The notes below the pieces were generated by a model. It worked only from the letters and a program-made list of their open reading frames with translations, did not search any database and was not told the DNA's origin. From Oscillospiraceae bacterium (GTDB lineage: Bacteria; Bacillota; Clostridia; Oscillospirales; Oscillospiraceae): 64,000 nt of DNA. Made by a program: the position numbers and the translations under genes. Below are positions 26,868 through 35,443 of this stretch, piece by piece (positions within the stretch are counted from its first letter, which is position 1; each line of letters opens with the position of its first letter). The stretch is taken from the NCBI GenBank assembly GCA_016286665.1, contig JAEETX010000003.1:1-64000 (forward strand), given 5' to 3'.

Positions 26868-27776
26868 TCAATCCGCCCCGGCTTCTTTGGAAAAGACGAC
26901 GGAGAAGCAGTGTGTTTCGTCGTTTTCCGGGGGCCCGGCGCCGCCGGGTTCCAGATCTGTCAGTTCAAAGCTATGCAGGAATTCCCGGCTGTAGCTCACC
27001 GCCAGCAGGAGGTATTCCCGCCCGTCCTCCAGACCGTAGACCGCCTCCCGCTCCACGGCGGTGCGGATACAGCCCTCCCAGCTTTCCCCGTCCTCCGGCG
27101 CCGGGAGCGCCGTGCCCAGCTTGGAGTTTTCGCCGGCCAGGAGGAAGCGGATCTCCCGACTATCAAAATCGGGGATCAAAGCGATGATCCCTTCCTGCAA
27201 GGTCTCCTCCGAAAAGCTGGTCGCAAAGGCGTCCTTGGAAACGAGGGCACCCTTTCGGTAGACAGTGTGCCAGACCGTCATTTCCCGGAAGCTCCCGTCT
27301 GTGGTGTAGCGAAAAAGGTAAGCGCCGTCCACACCGCAGAGCAGCTCCGCCGTCTTTCGCTCGGTGCTGTCCTTGGGGAAGGGGATGATCCGGTTTTTCT
27401 CCGCCCAGGCGTCTGCCGTCAGCACCCAGGCCAGCAGACCGCCCAGCAGCAGCGCCGCGGCCGCCAGAAGGGCGATGATCCTTTTCAGCCGCCTCCGGCG
27501 GCTCTTTCCGTCCTTGCTGACGGAGAGCAGGTTTTCCTCCGCCCGCTGGGGCAGGCTTTCCTCGTCCAGGTCCTCACCCGCGAAGAATTCATTCAGGGAG
27601 ACGCCCAAAATGCCGCAGAGCTCCCGATAGACGGAGACGTCCGGCAGGCAGACGCCCCGCTCCCATTTGGAGACGGACTTGTCGCTCATCCCCAGCTTTT
27701 CCGCCAGCTCCCGCTGCGTCAGCCCCAGGCCCTTCCGCTTTCCGGCGATGTAGGCGCCGATCTTCTGCAAATCCAT
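26868..27776 (-). CDS. Membrane-anchored XRE-family regulator
   Basis: A 302-residue protein with an N-terminal HTH_3 domain (about 6-62: GLTQRELAEKLGMSDKSVSKWERG), a linker, a basic stretch RRRRLKR, one transmembrane helix (about 100-120: IIALLAAAALLLGGLLAWVL) and an extracytoplasmic C-terminal domain of about 180 residues. The layout suggests a regulator that senses an outside signal. Ribosome site GAGGTGACGGC. A monocistronic gene; target genes are not evident nearby. Confidence 0.82.
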   Translation of the reverse strand: MDLQKIGAYIAGKRKGLGLTQRELAEKLGMSDKSVSKWERGVCLPDVSVYRELCGILGVSLNEFFAGEDLDEESLPQRAEENLLSVSKDGKSRRRRLKRIIALLAAAALLLGGLLAWVLTADAWAEKNRIIPFPKDSTERKTAELLCGVDGAYLFRYTTDGSFREMTVWHTVYRKGALVSKDAFATSFSEETLQEGIIALIPDFDSREIRFLLAGENSKLGTALPAPEDGESWEGCIRTAVEREAVYGLEDGREYLLLAVSYSREFLHSFELTDLEPGGAGPPENDETHCFSVVFSKEAGAD

Positions 27777-27862
27777 GCCGTCACCTCATTTCTGTCCTTA
27801 TATTGCGCCGAAAGCGCGGAAAAGAACACCCCTCAGAGGTAGAATCCGCGATATTTCGTCAA

Positions 27863-27895
27863 AAAACGCTCTGCCTATATAGGTCAGAGCGTTTT
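27863..27895 (-). terminator. Terminator overlapping the ligase stop codon
   Basis: An 11-bp stem AAAACGCTCTG / CAGAGCGTTTT with the self-complementary CCTATATAGG in the loop and a U-run on the minus strand. The ligase TGA stop lies inside the stem. Confidence 0.85.
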
Positions 27896-28909
27896 AACCA
27901 TCCGTTTCTGCGCCGATGGCGGGATCACGCCCGGACTCACGCGCACGGCGAAGCCGGGGTACGTTTCCGTCAGCAGCGCGCGCACCGAGGCCGGATCGCC
28001 GCCCTCCGTGACCACCGTCAACATCCCGTCCCGGAAGGATGCCTCGTAATCCAGCAGCGCATCGTCCCGCAGAAGCAGCTCATCCAGCGCATAGATGCTG
28101 ACGGGTTTGCGCATTTCCGTCACCCGCCCCAGCACCCGGTCCAGACGCGGCCCCGGCTGTCCGCAGGGGCAGACGCCCGGCAGCAGGCGGCTGATATCCC
28201 CGGTGCGGTAGCGCTTCAGGGGCATCGCTTCCCGCCGCAGGGTGGTGAAGACGATCTCGCCCCACTCGCCCTCCGGCAAACTTTCCCCCGTGTCCGGGTC
28301 CACGATCTCCACCTGCAGCTCGCTGGCGCGGATGTGCTGCCCCAAAAGCAAGGGGCACTGCACCGCAAAGCCAAGACCGCTCTCCGTGAGGCCGTAGTGG
28401 GTGAAGACCCTGGTCTGCCAGAGACGGGTAATCGTGTCGACGGCAGCCAGGGATACATAGTCCCCGCTGAGGAGCACGGTTTTGGGCCGGAGCCGGGGCG
28501 TCATGAGGGCCAGACGGCGCATCTGCACCGGCAGACCCACCAGCGTGTCCGGCAGGAGGGATTCCAGAGCTTCCGCTGTTTCCCGGTAGTCCCTCGGAAG
28601 ACAGAGCAGGCTGGGGACTGCGCCCATTTCCCGAAGTCCTTCCTCCAGCAGCCGCCCCAGACCGTCGGGGGAAGGGCTGCCCAAGAGGATGGCGACCTTG
28701 TCGCCGGGGGCGCAGATCTGGCTCATCCCGTCCCGAAAGAAGTCGATCGTGCGCCGCAGGTCCCCGGCGGTGAAATAGAGCCGCTTCCCGTTTCCGGTGC
28801 TGCCGGAGGTGGAGAGGGTCACGATCCGTTGGATATCCCCGGCCCCCACCTTCACATAGTCCCTGCCGTGCGCGGCCAGGTCATCTGCTGTGGTGAAATC
28901 GCCGCTCAT
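27884..28909 (-). CDS. AMP-dependent CoA ligase-like protein (DVU_1553-like)
   Basis: A 341-residue member of the adenylate-forming superfamily, close to phenylacetate-CoA ligases but short. The P-loop is TLSTSGSTGNGKRLYF; the A5 region is VFTHYGLTESGLGF; the A7 Asp is in YRTGDISRLL. CPCGQ resembles the cysteine loop of PaaK-like enzymes. The C-terminus is shortened, ending soon after GVIPPSAQKRMVKTL, which still keeps the A10 lysine region. It overlaps the 63-aa redox gene by 4 bases. Gene order matches, from memory, the partial 'DVU_1553/DVU_1557' redox cluster of anaerobes. Substrate unknown. Confidence 0.75.
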   Translation of the reverse strand: MSGDFTTADDLAAHGRDYVKVGAGDIQRIVTLSTSGSTGNGKRLYFTAGDLRRTIDFFRDGMSQICAPGDKVAILLGSPSPDGLGRLLEEGLREMGAVPSLLCLPRDYRETAEALESLLPDTLVGLPVQMRRLALMTPRLRPKTVLLSGDYVSLAAVDTITRLWQTRVFTHYGLTESGLGFAVQCPLLLGQHIRASELQVEIVDPDTGESLPEGEWGEIVFTTLRREAMPLKRYRTGDISRLLPGVCPCGQPGPRLDRVLGRVTEMRKPVSIYALDELLLRDDALLDYEASFRDGMLTVVTEGGDPASVRALLTETYPGFAVRVSPGVIPPSAQKRMVKTL

Positions 28910-29097
28910 TTGTCCTCCAGCGCGGCCTCCACCTCAGCCATGCGCCCCTCGGCCAGCTCCTCCGAGATAAAGACCTTTCCGCATTGGGGGCAGACGGGCA
29001 CCTCGTGGCTGAAGGAGCGGTTCATGTATTCAAAAACCACCGCTTTCTTCGTCAGGGGCACGCCGCATTTGAAGCATTTCCAGTTCATTTCGTCCAT
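28906..29097 (-). CDS. Small double-CxxC redox/zinc-ribbon protein (DVU_1557-like)
   Basis: A 63-residue protein with two cysteine pairs, CFKCG at residues 8-11 and CPQCG at 37-40, spaced as in zinc ribbons or rubredoxin-like small redox proteins, and a short acidic C-terminal helix. It starts 10 bases after the large oxidoreductase gene and overlaps the ligase gene by 4 bases, so the three are one operon. From memory this matches the small protein of the DVU_1557 family found beside the same two partners in other anaerobes. Confidence 0.75.
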   Translation of the reverse strand: MDEMNWKCFKCGVPLTKKAVVFEYMNRSFSHEVPVCPQCGKVFISEELAEGRMAEVEAALEDK

Positions 29098-29106
29098 GTT
29101 TTCACC

Positions 29107-31314
29107 TCATTGGATCTCCGCGCCCCGCCATTTCATGCGGTGGCTGTAGACGGCGCCGACCTCGAACGCGTTCTCGCTGCCGCCCTCCGCGGGCCGGTAC
29201 TGCACCCAGTAGGTGATGACGCTTTTCACCAGGCTGGCAAGGAACCAGCCGTCCTGGCGCTGCAGCTTGTCGCCGGCCGTTTCCGCATTCCAGATGGTCT
29301 CCTGCAGGTCGGAAATGCTGACCAGGGTCTCTTCCATTTTCTGCCGCAGCTCCGCGGAAATGTCCAGCTCCAGGGCGTCCCAGGGGTTCGCGGACGGGGT
29401 GAAATCCAAATCCCAGCCCTCCTTCATCAGTTCTTTTTTCAGCGTCAGGGCGTTTTGCCGCTTTTCCAGGATCGAGGGGATCCCGCCGGTTTCCGGTCCG
29501 AAGTATTCCTCCAGAATATGCCGGCATTCCTTGCCCCTGGTCTTGAAGACCTCGCGGCAATTGATGCAGTAGACGAGATACGGCTCCTCCGCTTCCGCAG
29601 CCGCTTCCTCCCCGAAGCGGCGGAACAGCTCCGGATTGGGCACCTTGATGTGGCCGCCGAAGCCGCAGCAGCGGCTTTCCCCGGGAAGCTCCGTCAGTTC
29701 CGTGCCCTCCAGCTTCGCCAGATCGCGGACGCTGGAGCGCAGCTCGCTGTCCTCTCTGGCAGCGCAGGGATCGAAGACCGCGGCTTTGTCATAGCTGGGT
29801 TTTGCGGGCTGCAGGCCCGCCTCCGCCATCTTTCGGTAGAGGGAAACGAGGGGGATTTCCGGCAGATACTGCCGGAAGGTGCGCTCGCAGGTGGCGCAGG
29901 CAAAGACCACGGTGGGTCTTCCCAGCTTCTCCCAGCCTTCCCGCAGCTTCGCAATGTTCGCGTTCAGGCGGTCCAAATCCCCGGCCCAAAGGGCGGGGAC
30001 CCCGCAGCAGCCCAGCATGAGGCCCGTGTCTCCGCCGGTCGTGTCCTGAAGGAAGCGGTAAGCCTCTTTTACCAGCCGCGGTGCGGACATGCCGAGACGG
30101 CAGCCGGGGAAGAAGACATAGGAGCAGGTTTCTTTCCCCTTGGGGGCCAGGAATACGGAGGCTTCTCCGGTGGAAAAGTCCATTTCCCGCAGCCAGAAAT
30201 CGTGGAAAGCCCTGGGCCCCGTATTCCGGCGGAACCGGTCCGTGCGGGAAAGCATGAACATCGCGCCCAGATTGGCATTTGTGGGGCAGACGGCGTTGCA
30301 CCTGCCGCAGTTCGTGCAGGAATAGGTCTGGCGTACCAGGCTCTGCGTGGCGATGGGAGGGGCGGCGGCGGAGTCCGCATAAGCCTCTCTGGCCAGGCCG
30401 TGGGGCTTTTTCCGGAAATGCTGCAGCATGATGCAGTGGTCGATGCATTCGGTGCAGTCGCACTTCAAACAGCGCGCCGCTTCCGCCTGGGCGCCTTCTT
30501 CCGTTTCCGTTTCGCAGGGAGGCGCGCTTTCCGCGCCGTCGTGGGACACATAACGGTCGCAGTGGGCCGCGTGTTCGTGGGGGAGGATGGGTTCCGGCCG
30601 GCCGGTCATGAGGTAGGCCTCCATCACCTTGCTGGCCTCCGGCCCCATGGCGATGCCCTCCATCATGGTCCAGCCCGCGCAGGGACCTCCGGCGAAGTAT
30701 TTGTCCCCCTCCAGACGGAAACCGCCCTCGCCGGTGGCGAAATACACCGCGTCGAAGGAGGCCAGGTCTGCCTCCGTCACCGCCTTGTCGAAGATGAAAT
30801 TGCAGAAACCCTCCTTTACGGCGGAAAACTGCAGTTTGAAATCCTCCTCGAATTCCGGGAAGCGGGGATCGTCGCGCAGGGAGCCGCCCCAGCCGGGCAG
30901 CTTGTCAAAGACCGTCACCACGTATTTTTTCAGGGCGAGGTTCAGCGCGGCGGAGAGCCCGCAGGCTCCCGCGCCGACCACGGCGACGGTCTGGGTATGC
31001 GGCGGCACATTATACCCCTCCGCCTTTTTCCGGGCGAAGCGGATCGCCGCTTTTTCCAGGCCGGGAACGTCGATGGCGCCGCCCAGGGGCGCGCGCTGGC
31101 AGTGCTCGCGGCAGGGCGCGGGGCAGAGGGCGGCCACCACGGCGGGAAAGACCACCGCGGTTTTCAAGGCCTTCCAGGCGGCATTCCAGCGGCCCTTTTC
31201 GCATTTTTCCGCAAAACCGCGAACATCCAGGGCGAAGGGACAGGCGCAGGCACAGGAAGCAGGCTCCCCGTTGAAGCAGGAGCCGGTGAATTGAGTGAAA
31301 TCCGTCAGCTGCAT
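29107..31314 (-). CDS. FAD-dependent pyridine nucleotide oxidoreductase fused to Fe-S/CCG domains
   Basis: A 735-residue redox protein. Order of parts: an N-terminal cysteine cluster (CACACPFALDV, CPAPCREHC) as in GltB-small-subunit-like enzymes; an FAD-binding domain (TVAVVGAGACGLSAALNLAL); a dicluster ferredoxin segment (CLKCDCTECIDHC and CTNCGRCNAVCPT); two CCG (cysteine-rich) domains of the heterodisulfide-reductase type (FFPGCRLG...CCGVPALW, CATCERTF and DPCAAR...CCGFGGH, CINCREVF); and a C-terminal 100-residue tail. The start is the ATG at 31314 with GGGAGG. It probably carries electrons between NAD(P)H and an unknown acceptor. Confidence 0.82.
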   Translation of the reverse strand: MQLTDFTQFTGSCFNGEPASCACACPFALDVRGFAEKCEKGRWNAAWKALKTAVVFPAVVAALCPAPCREHCQRAPLGGAIDVPGLEKAAIRFARKKAEGYNVPPHTQTVAVVGAGACGLSAALNLALKKYVVTVFDKLPGWGGSLRDDPRFPEFEEDFKLQFSAVKEGFCNFIFDKAVTEADLASFDAVYFATGEGGFRLEGDKYFAGGPCAGWTMMEGIAMGPEASKVMEAYLMTGRPEPILPHEHAAHCDRYVSHDGAESAPPCETETEEGAQAEAARCLKCDCTECIDHCIMLQHFRKKPHGLAREAYADSAAAPPIATQSLVRQTYSCTNCGRCNAVCPTNANLGAMFMLSRTDRFRRNTGPRAFHDFWLREMDFSTGEASVFLAPKGKETCSYVFFPGCRLGMSAPRLVKEAYRFLQDTTGGDTGLMLGCCGVPALWAGDLDRLNANIAKLREGWEKLGRPTVVFACATCERTFRQYLPEIPLVSLYRKMAEAGLQPAKPSYDKAAVFDPCAAREDSELRSSVRDLAKLEGTELTELPGESRCCGFGGHIKVPNPELFRRFGEEAAAEAEEPYLVYCINCREVFKTRGKECRHILEEYFGPETGGIPSILEKRQNALTLKKELMKEGWDLDFTPSANPWDALELDISAELRQKMEETLVSISDLQETIWNAETAGDKLQRQDGWFLASLVKSVITYWVQYRPAEGGSENAFEVGAVYSHRMKWRGAEIQ

Positions 31315-31349
31315 GGCAATAACCTCCCGTGGGAGAATGATCTCGCTAT

Positions 31350-31378
31350 ATTTTATCACAAGATCGATCTGATTACAA
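31350..31378 (-). promoter_or_regulatory. Promoter of the redox operon
   Basis: Minus-strand TTGTAA (31373-31378), 17-base spacer, TAAAAT (31350-31355). A 13-bp stem-loop (31380-31412, arms CGGCGCAGACTG / CAGTCTGCGCCG) sits directly upstream of the -35 box, possibly ending transcripts from yerC. Confidence 0.65.
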
Positions 31379-31516
31379 TACGGCGCAGACTGCTCCGAAC
31401 AGTCTGCGCCGTCATCCGGGGAGGATTCCGCCGGTTCAGAAACTATCATGGGGGATTGCAGGTATTGTCTGTGCGCAGGATCCCAGGCCGCAGGGAAAAC
31501 ACTGCTCACGGTAACA

Positions 31517-31540
31517 GCCGGCCGCTTGGATGCGGCCGGC
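31517..31540 (-). terminator. Stem-loop after yerC
   Basis: A 9-bp stem GCCGGCCGC / GCGGCCGGC with a 6-base loop, 8 bases after the yerC stop. The U-tract is poor, so read-through toward the redox operon is possible. Confidence 0.6.
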
Positions 31541-31548
31541 CGTGGGTA

Positions 31549-31842
31549 TTACGCTTCTGTTTCTTCCAGACGCTCCAGGATCATAGGATACCCGCCCGCC
31601 CCGTGCTGGAGGCAGCGGTTGACGCGGCTGATGGTGGCGCTGCTGGCCCCGGACAGACGCCCGACTTCGTTATACACCAGGCCCTGGCGCAGCAGGCGCG
31701 CTACGTGAAAGCGCTGGGACATGGCCTGCAGCTCCGTGATGGTGCACAGGTCTTCGAAAAAGCGGTAACATTCTTCCCGGTCCCGGAGGGCCAGAATGGC
31801 GTCAAAGAGACGATCGGCAGCCTCGGAATGCAGATCGGACAT
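31549..31842 (-). CDS. yerC: YerC/YecD family TrpR-like regulator, putative histidine repressor
   Basis: A 97-residue all-helical protein of the TrpR superfamily. The C-terminal helix-turn-helix reads QRFHVARLLRQGLVYNEVGRLSGASSATISRVNRCL, the usual YerC arrangement. Comparative genomics has proposed that YerC is the histidine-biosynthesis repressor HisR of Firmicutes (recalled, not checked). Here a perfect 16-bp palindrome covers its own -10 box and a close match covers the his operon -10, which supports that role and autoregulation. Monocistronic. Confidence 0.88.
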   Translation of the reverse strand: MSDLHSEAADRLFDAILALRDREECYRFFEDLCTITELQAMSQRFHVARLLRQGLVYNEVGRLSGASSATISRVNRCLQHGAGGYPMILERLEETEA

Positions 31843-31871
31843 GGTTGCTCCCTCGATTCAATAGAGTAATG

Positions 31872-31907
31872 TGCTATCATGATAGCATCGGGAATCGGAA
31901 ATGTCAA
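31872..31907 (-). promoter_or_regulatory. yerC promoter with palindromic operator
   Basis: Minus-strand TTGACA (31902-31907), 17-base spacer, TATCAT (31879-31884). The perfect 16-bp palindrome TGCTATCATGATAGCA (31872-31887) overlaps the -10. It shares 13 of 16 bases and its centre with the his promoter site at 11839-11854. Confidence 0.85.
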
Positions 31908-31912
31908 CCGCC

Positions 31913-31960
31913 GGAGAAGGAGAAAAGCGCAAAAAGGGAGAAGGAGAAAAGCGCAAAAAG
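31913..31960. repeat. 24-bp perfect tandem duplication
   Basis: Two identical adjacent 24-base units (31913-31936 and 31937-31960), purine-rich on the plus strand, each starting GGAGAAGGAG. They lie between the cupin terminator and the yerC promoter and encode nothing obvious. It looks like a recent slippage product. Confidence 0.85.
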
Positions 31961-31987
31961 GCAAGGCCGGGGATGCCCCGGCCTTGC
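31961..31987 (-). terminator. Terminator of the liv-cupin transcript
   Basis: A perfect 12-bp stem GCAAGGCCGGGG / CCCCGGCCTTGC with a 3-base loop and CTTTTTG on the minus strand, 7 bases beyond the cupin stop. Confidence 0.85.
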
Positions 31988-31993
31988 CGCACC

Positions 31994-32848
31994 TCAATCA
32001 AATGTGGAATTCACGTCTTTATTATAGTCTCCGCTGTTGCCGCCGGAGAAGTGGAGGATATCCCGTTCCAGCTCGTGAACCAGCAGGGGACTGTGGGATA
32101 TCTTTCGGGGAACGAAGACCAGGGTGCTTTTCCGCGTGTGGATCTGCTCCCCGCCGATCAGGAAGCTCACATCGCCATTCAGCTCCTCCGGGTGCTCCGG
32201 GTCGCTGCCGATGAAGGCGATGAATTCGTCCAGGTCCTCGTGGGTATGGTTTTCCGGACCGGTGTCGTTGGTGGTGTGGAACCAGACGGCTTCCGTATAA
32301 GGCGCGCCGGCCAGCTTTTTGGAATCGATCCACAGCAGGAAGGAGAGGAAGCCCTCCGGCGCGTCGGGGATGCGCCCGTCCACGGGGGCGTATTTCGTCA
32401 CACGGTGATCCGCGTATTTCCCGGCAGGCGCTGCGGCTGCGGCGCTCTCGGCCTTGTAGAAGGAAGCGTTCACATGCATGATGTAGTGGAGCATGGGCTT
32501 CTTCAGGCCCGTCACGCTGCGGATGTTGTGGGCGCAGCCCTTGGGAACGAAGACGAAGCTCGTCTCGCTGAAAACGAGGCGGTCATTTTCGATCTGAAAA
32601 TCCACGGTGCCGTTCAGGTCCTCCTGATGTGTCGGATCGCCCCCGACGAACATGTGCAGCTCGTCGGAATCGTGCTTTACAAGCCCCTCCGTGGTCAGAT
32701 CGGCGGCGATCCATTCCACGCAGCCGAAGATGCTGCCTGGCACAACGCTGCCGTCCAAGCAGACGGACGGACGGATGGCGTCCTGAGGGGTGCAGGGGAA
32801 CTTCGGCGCGGGGCAGCTGCCGCCCCTTGCGAAATAACGCTCGTACAT
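31994..32848 (-). CDS. Two-domain cupin protein
   Basis: A 284-residue protein with two cupin beta-barrels. Domain 1 (about 40-130) has HDSDELHMFVG, then FVPKGCAHNI; domain 2 (about 165-270) has ENHTHEDLDEFIAFIG, then FVPRKISHSPL. Histidine/acid ligands suggest each barrel binds a metal; the second domain has the better set (H-x-H-x4-D/E). It begins 23 bases after livF on the same strand, so it is probably the last gene of the liv operon, an unusual position. Enzymatic role unknown. Confidence 0.75.
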   Translation of the reverse strand: MYERYFARGGSCPAPKFPCTPQDAIRPSVCLDGSVVPGSIFGCVEWIAADLTTEGLVKHDSDELHMFVGGDPTHQEDLNGTVDFQIENDRLVFSETSFVFVPKGCAHNIRSVTGLKKPMLHYIMHVNASFYKAESAAAAAPAGKYADHRVTKYAPVDGRIPDAPEGFLSFLLWIDSKKLAGAPYTEAVWFHTTNDTGPENHTHEDLDEFIAFIGSDPEHPEELNGDVSFLIGGEQIHTRKSTLVFVPRKISHSPLLVHELERDILHFSGGNSGDYNKDVNSTFD

Positions 32849-32871
32849 GGATTTACCCTTCCTTTCGTCGT

Positions 32872-33591
<720 letters not shown>

Positions 33592-33595
33592 GCTT

Positions 33596-34429
33596 TCACA
33601 CCTCCTTCTGCTTGCCCAGGTAGGCCTCGATCACGGCGGGGTTATTGCGTATCTCCTCCGGGGTCCCCTTGGCGATGATCTGGCCGAAATTCAGCACGGC
33701 GATGCCCTCGCAGATGCCCATGACCAGGCTCATGTCGTGCTCGATGAGAAGCACGGCGATCTGGAAGGTGTCCCGTATGCGGCGGATGTTCTCCATCAGC
33801 TCCGCCGTTTCCGAGGGATTCATTCCCGCGGCAGGCTCGTCCAGAAGCAGGATGGAGGGGTTGGTAGCCAAAGCCCGGAGGATCTCCAGCCGCCGCTGCG
33901 CCCCGTAAGGCAGGCTGCCGGCGGGCGTCTCCGCCGTATCCTCCATGCGGAAGATGCCCAGCAGCTCCATCGCCCTCTTCCGGGCGATCTTCTCGCCCCG
34001 CCAGAAGCGGGGAAGGCGGAGGACAGCCTCCGGCAGGCTGTAGTCCATCTCATGATGGAGGCCCACCAGAATGTTGTCAATGACGCTCATATCCTTGAAC
34101 AGGCGGATGTTCTGGAAGGTGCGGGCGATGCCCATGCGGCAGAGCTGGGCGGTGGATTTGCCGGCGGTGCTCACGCCGTCCAGCAGGATATTGCCTCTGG
34201 TGGGCTTATAGACGTTGGTCAGCAGGTTGAACACCGTTGTCTTGCCCGCTCCGTTGGGGCCGATGAGACCGGTGATCTCCGTCCGGCCGATGGTGATTTC
34301 AAATTCGTTCACGGCGGTGAGGCCGCCGAAGTCGATGCCCAGGTGGTGGGTCTCCAGCACCGGGGTCTTGTCCAGGTCCCGTTCCGGGATGAAGCCCTTG
34401 GGGCCCAGGGCGTGAAGCCTTTCACTCAT
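33596..34429 (-). CDS. livG: Branched-chain amino acid ABC transporter ATPase
   Basis: The second ATPase of the importer. The 277 residues contain Walker A GPNGAGKTT, signature LPYGAQRRLE, Walker B LLLDEPAAGMNPSE and the C-terminal helical tail (NNPAVIEAYLGKQKEV) that marks LivG-type subunits. An N-terminal extension of about 25 residues is present. It overlaps livM by 8 bases; ribosome site AAGGAGGG. Confidence 0.94.
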   Translation of the reverse strand: MSERLHALGPKGFIPERDLDKTPVLETHHLGIDFGGLTAVNEFEITIGRTEITGLIGPNGAGKTTVFNLLTNVYKPTRGNILLDGVSTAGKSTAQLCRMGIARTFQNIRLFKDMSVIDNILVGLHHEMDYSLPEAVLRLPRFWRGEKIARKRAMELLGIFRMEDTAETPAGSLPYGAQRRLEILRALATNPSILLLDEPAAGMNPSETAELMENIRRIRDTFQIAVLLIEHDMSLVMGICEGIAVLNFGQIIAKGTPEEIRNNPAVIEAYLGKQKEV

Positions 34430-35435
34430 GGGCCTGACCCTCCTTTTTTCGGGATTTGAACAGTTCGCCGTTCATCAGCTTTTCCAGGAAGCGGGATACG
34501 GAAATGTCCTTCGTGCCCATGAGGCCGGAGGGCTTGAAGATCATCACCACGATCAGCAGCAGGGAATAGATGACCATGCGGTAGCTGCTGAGGGCCTGCA
34601 TGAGGCTGGGCAGGGCCGTCAGCACCGTGGCGGCGATGACCGCGCCGGTCATGGAGCCCATGCCGCCCAGCACCACCATGACCAGGATGTTGATGGAGGC
34701 CATGAAGTCGAAGCTCTTGGGGAAAAGGCTGCCCTGGAAGCCCGCGTACACCGCCCCGGCCACGCCGGCCAGAAAAGCGGAGAGGGCGAAGGCGAAGACC
34801 TTGTAATAGGTCAGGTTGATGCCGCAGCTCTCTGCGGCGATCTCATTGCCCCGGATGGAGAGGATGGCCCGCCCATGCCGGGAATGGATGACGTTGTGGG
34901 TGATGAAGATGGCCGCCGTCAGGCAGAGGAAGGTCAGCAGGAAGCTGGAGTGCTTGGGCACGTTCAGCAGACCCGGCGTGCCGCCGGTGATGCCGTCCAG
35001 ATTGATGATGGCGATGCGGATGATCTCTCCGAAGCCCAGGGTGATGATGGCAAGGTAGTCGCCCTTGAGCCGCAGGGCGGGGATGCCGATGATGACGCCG
35101 AAGACCGCCGCTGCCAGGCCGGCCACCAGCAGGCCGAGGATGATGGTGAGTCCCGTCGGCCAGGCCGTCGTCGCTTTCCAGAAGATGGCGCCCACATAGG
35201 CTCCCACGGCCATGAAGCCGGCGTGGCCCAGGGGCAGCTGCCCCAGATAGCCGGTGCAGATATTCAGGGATACGGCAAGCATGCTGTAGATGCCGCACTG
35301 GATCAGCACGGCCTTGCTGGCCCGGTTCAGCGCGCCGCTGTTGTACAGAAGGGCGCCGCCCGCCAGCAGCACTGCCACCAGAATGGCGTTGATCACATAT
35401 TTGGAAGGTGTGCTGAGCTGTTTTCTCTTCTTCAT
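34422..35435 (-). CDS. livM: Branched-chain amino acid ABC transporter permease
   Basis: A 337-residue membrane permease with about 10 hydrophobic segments. Family motifs GYLGQLPLGHAGFMAVGAYVGA and the ATPase-contact loop GAVIAA...LMQALSSYRM are present. It pairs with LivH. It starts 8 bases after livH and ends in an 8-base overlap with livG. Confidence 0.93.
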   Translation of the reverse strand: MKKRKQLSTPSKYVINAILVAVLLAGGALLYNSGALNRASKAVLIQCGIYSMLAVSLNICTGYLGQLPLGHAGFMAVGAYVGAIFWKATTAWPTGLTIILGLLVAGLAAAVFGVIIGIPALRLKGDYLAIITLGFGEIIRIAIINLDGITGGTPGLLNVPKHSSFLLTFLCLTAAIFITHNVIHSRHGRAILSIRGNEIAAESCGINLTYYKVFAFALSAFLAGVAGAVYAGFQGSLFPKSFDFMASINILVMVVLGGMGSMTGAVIAATVLTALPSLMQALSSYRMVIYSLLLIVVMIFKPSGLMGTKDISVSRFLEKLMNGELFKSRKKEGQAHE

Positions 35436-35443
35436 GTCACACC

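Noticed and set aside
28984..31869. 961-codon open frame opposite the redox cluster and yerC
   Set aside because: Shadow of several real minus-strand genes; composition is that of reverse-complement coding DNA.
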